From positions 1 to 6,794 of the forward strand of contig DUIP01000202.1 in the NCBI GenBank assembly GCA_013330285.1: DNA of 6,794 bases. Reading direction: 5' to 3'. The stretch comes from Candidatus Poseidoniaceae archaeon. Lineage in GTDB: Archaea; Thermoplasmatota; Poseidoniia; Poseidoniales; Poseidoniaceae. The translations under genes and the position numbers were made by a program. Under the pieces are notes generated by a model. It worked only from the letters and a program-made list of their open reading frames with translations, did not search any database and had not been told where the DNA came from. Numbering within the stretch: the stretch's first letter is position 1; each line of letters begins with the position of its first letter. Shown piece by piece: positions 6,158 through 6,794 of the stretch.

Positions 6158-6400
6158 TCACACCTTGAATGGAGCTAAGTTGAGTCGGTCAACGAGATGT
6201 TCTACCTCAACATCGGCAACAGCCTTCATTCGCTCACGAAGGGTTTCAATCTCCCCATTCATTTTGGCGATTTTGTGGGCTCGGACCATGTCTAAAAGCA
6301 ACTCATTGACGCTTTTGTGACCACTTGTACTGCGCATGGTGTTCAATTGTCGTCGGACCTCATAACTCACGCTCACAGACGTCATTCCTTCACCGGTCAT
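6158..6400 (-). CDS. Ribbon-helix-helix DNA-binding protein
   Basis: This 80-aa protein has the layout of a MetJ/Arc/CopG-type ribbon-helix-helix domain. A short strand TSVSVS (residues 7-12) is followed by helix YEVRRQLNTMRS (13-24), a turn STSGHK, and a second helix SVNELLLDMVRAHK (30-43). Such proteins dimerise through the strand, which enters the DNA major groove. Residues about 44-75 form a further charged helix, possibly for oligomerisation or partner contact. The gene lies 109 bases downstream of a ParA-family gene on the same strand. That suggests a ParG/omega/SegB-like centromere-binding and autorepressing protein. A toxin-antitoxin antitoxin is the main alternative, because the next gene is small and closely coupled. 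ATG 6400 is chosen because AGGGA (complement of 6406-6410) lies four bases upstream; an inner ATG at 6385 would give 75 residues. Confidence 0.83.
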   Translation of the reverse strand: MTGEGMTSVSVSYEVRRQLNTMRSTSGHKSVNELLLDMVRAHKIAKMNGEIETLRERMKAVADVEVEHLVDRLNLAPFKV

Positions 6401-6509
6401 TGTAATCCCTGCTTGCTACTGCGGTGTCAAGGCTACTTAACCCCCGCGAAGGAAGCAAGGCTGAAATCGTTGTTTTTCTCACCCTTGAGAAGGACTCAGC
6501 GGACTGAAA
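6401..6509 (-). promoter_or_regulatory. Repeat-rich gap between parA and the ribbon-helix-helix gene
   Basis: This 109-base gap and its edge hold several short repeats, written here on the + strand. TCAGCGG occurs at 6496-6502 and 6510-6516 (14 apart, the second inside the parA end). CAAGGCT occurs at 6428-6434 and 6456-6462 (28 apart). CTGAAATC occurs at 6461-6468 and 6504-6511. An inverted repeat TTCTC-ACCCTT-GAGAA lies at 6476-6491, and CTTGCT (6412-6417) pairs with AGCAAG (6454-6459). On the - strand, TTAAGTA (complement of 6434-6440) lies about 40 bases before ATG 6400 and could be a weak TATA box. The repeats are candidate binding sites for the ribbon-helix-helix protein, but they are short enough for chance. 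Confidence 0.3.
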
Positions 6510-6794
6510 TCAGCGGTTTCTTCGCTTTCTAAGGAGGCGTGGTTCTTCATTCACGCCAAACTCTCGGCGCATCTCTTGAACGCGCTGATGGAATTCCTTT
6601 GCCAATGTCCAATATTCAAGAGAACCTGCTCCTGCGCCAGAATTTGTTGGCTTGTTGAGCAAGACCGTCGGTGCCCCACTCCAGGGTGCTTCTGCGACCT
6701 TAACAAGTCGACGAATCGTGGTCTTGAACAATTTATTTGGCATCTTTTTGTTGACTTCATCACACACATGGCGGCTTAATTTTGAACGAGCATC
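6510..6794 (-). CDS. parA: ParA/Soj-family partition ATPase, C-terminal part
   Basis: Only the last 94 residues lie in the window; the gene continues past the right edge. They match the end of ParA/Soj ATPases. DARSKLSRHVCDEV corresponds to the family's DARTxLSxxVxxEV. FKTTIRRLVKVAEAPWSGAP corresponds to FxTxIPRNVRLSEAPSYGxP, and the LEYWTLAKEF helix follows. The usual Pro-Arg-Asn at the IPRN position is replaced by Arg-Arg-Leu. A basic extension (LLRKRRNR) ends the protein; it could help nonspecific DNA binding, which ParA proteins use on the nucleoid. ParA dimerises with ATP on DNA and releases when its partner stimulates hydrolysis. The Walker A and B motifs lie outside the window, so activity cannot be judged. 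A GTG at 6767 is in frame but is not the start, because the homology continues upstream to the edge. Confidence 0.9.
   Translation of the reverse strand, partial: DARSKLSRHVCDEVNKKMPNKLFKTTIRRLVKVAEAPWSGAPTVLLNKPTNSGAGAGSLEYWTLAKEFHQRVQEMRREFGVNEEPRLLRKRRNR

Noticed and set aside
6158..6400. VapB antitoxin of a VapBC pair with the 84-aa protein as toxin
   Set aside because: VapC toxins are PIN domains of about 130 residues with spaced acidic residues. The 84-aa protein is too short and lacks that pattern, and the nearby parA favours a partition role. Another toxin type is not excluded.
6576..6779. 67-codon + strand open frame and the - strand frame 6551-6769
   Set aside because: Both are shadows of the ParA C-terminus, whose family motifs (DARxxLS, AEAP) settle the coding frame.

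Overview
This window most likely comes from a Marine Group II euryarchaeon (Poseidoniales/Poseidoniia). The strongest sign is the surface protein at 3135-5558. It joins a Sec signal peptide, a beta-propeller-like domain, thrombospondin-3-like DxDxDG calcium loops with paired cysteines, one membrane helix and an acidic Ala/Pro-rich tail. It ends in a Trp-rich element (LPEGWTMDQWKWYG...) that I recall as a common C-terminus of surface proteins in this group. The ParA + ribbon-helix-helix pair and the small zinc-ribbon protein fit an archaeal chromosome. The taxonomic call rests on recognition, not on a database search.

Layout. Positions 1-51 may hold the last codons of an upstream gene. Four genes then run on the + strand: a 130-aa protein with three zinc ribbons (48-440), an 826-aa cytoplasmic coiled-coil protein with a Pro/Ala-rich tail and acidic end (594-3074), the 807-aa calcium-binding surface protein (3135-5558), and a 98-aa helical hypothetical protein (5626-5922). 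From the other side comes a convergent - strand cluster: the C-terminal 94 residues of a ParA-family ATPase running off the window edge (6794-6510), an 80-aa ribbon-helix-helix protein (6400-6158), and an 84-aa protein of unknown function (6153-5899). The last of these overlaps the end of the 98-aa gene by 24 bases. No gene-free stretch exceeds 300 bases; the longest are 441-593 and 6401-6509.

How the genes may work together. ParA followed by a small ribbon-helix-helix protein is the classic layout of a type Ib-like DNA partition or positioning module. The 84-aa gene, four bases behind the ribbon-helix-helix gene, may be a third component. On the + strand, a cytoplasmic coiled-coil protein and a single-pass surface protein with a long cytoplasmic tail lie next to each other, only 60 bases apart. 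A link between cell surface and cell interior is possible, but only the gene order supports it. I found no RNA genes, insertion sequences or CRISPR arrays.
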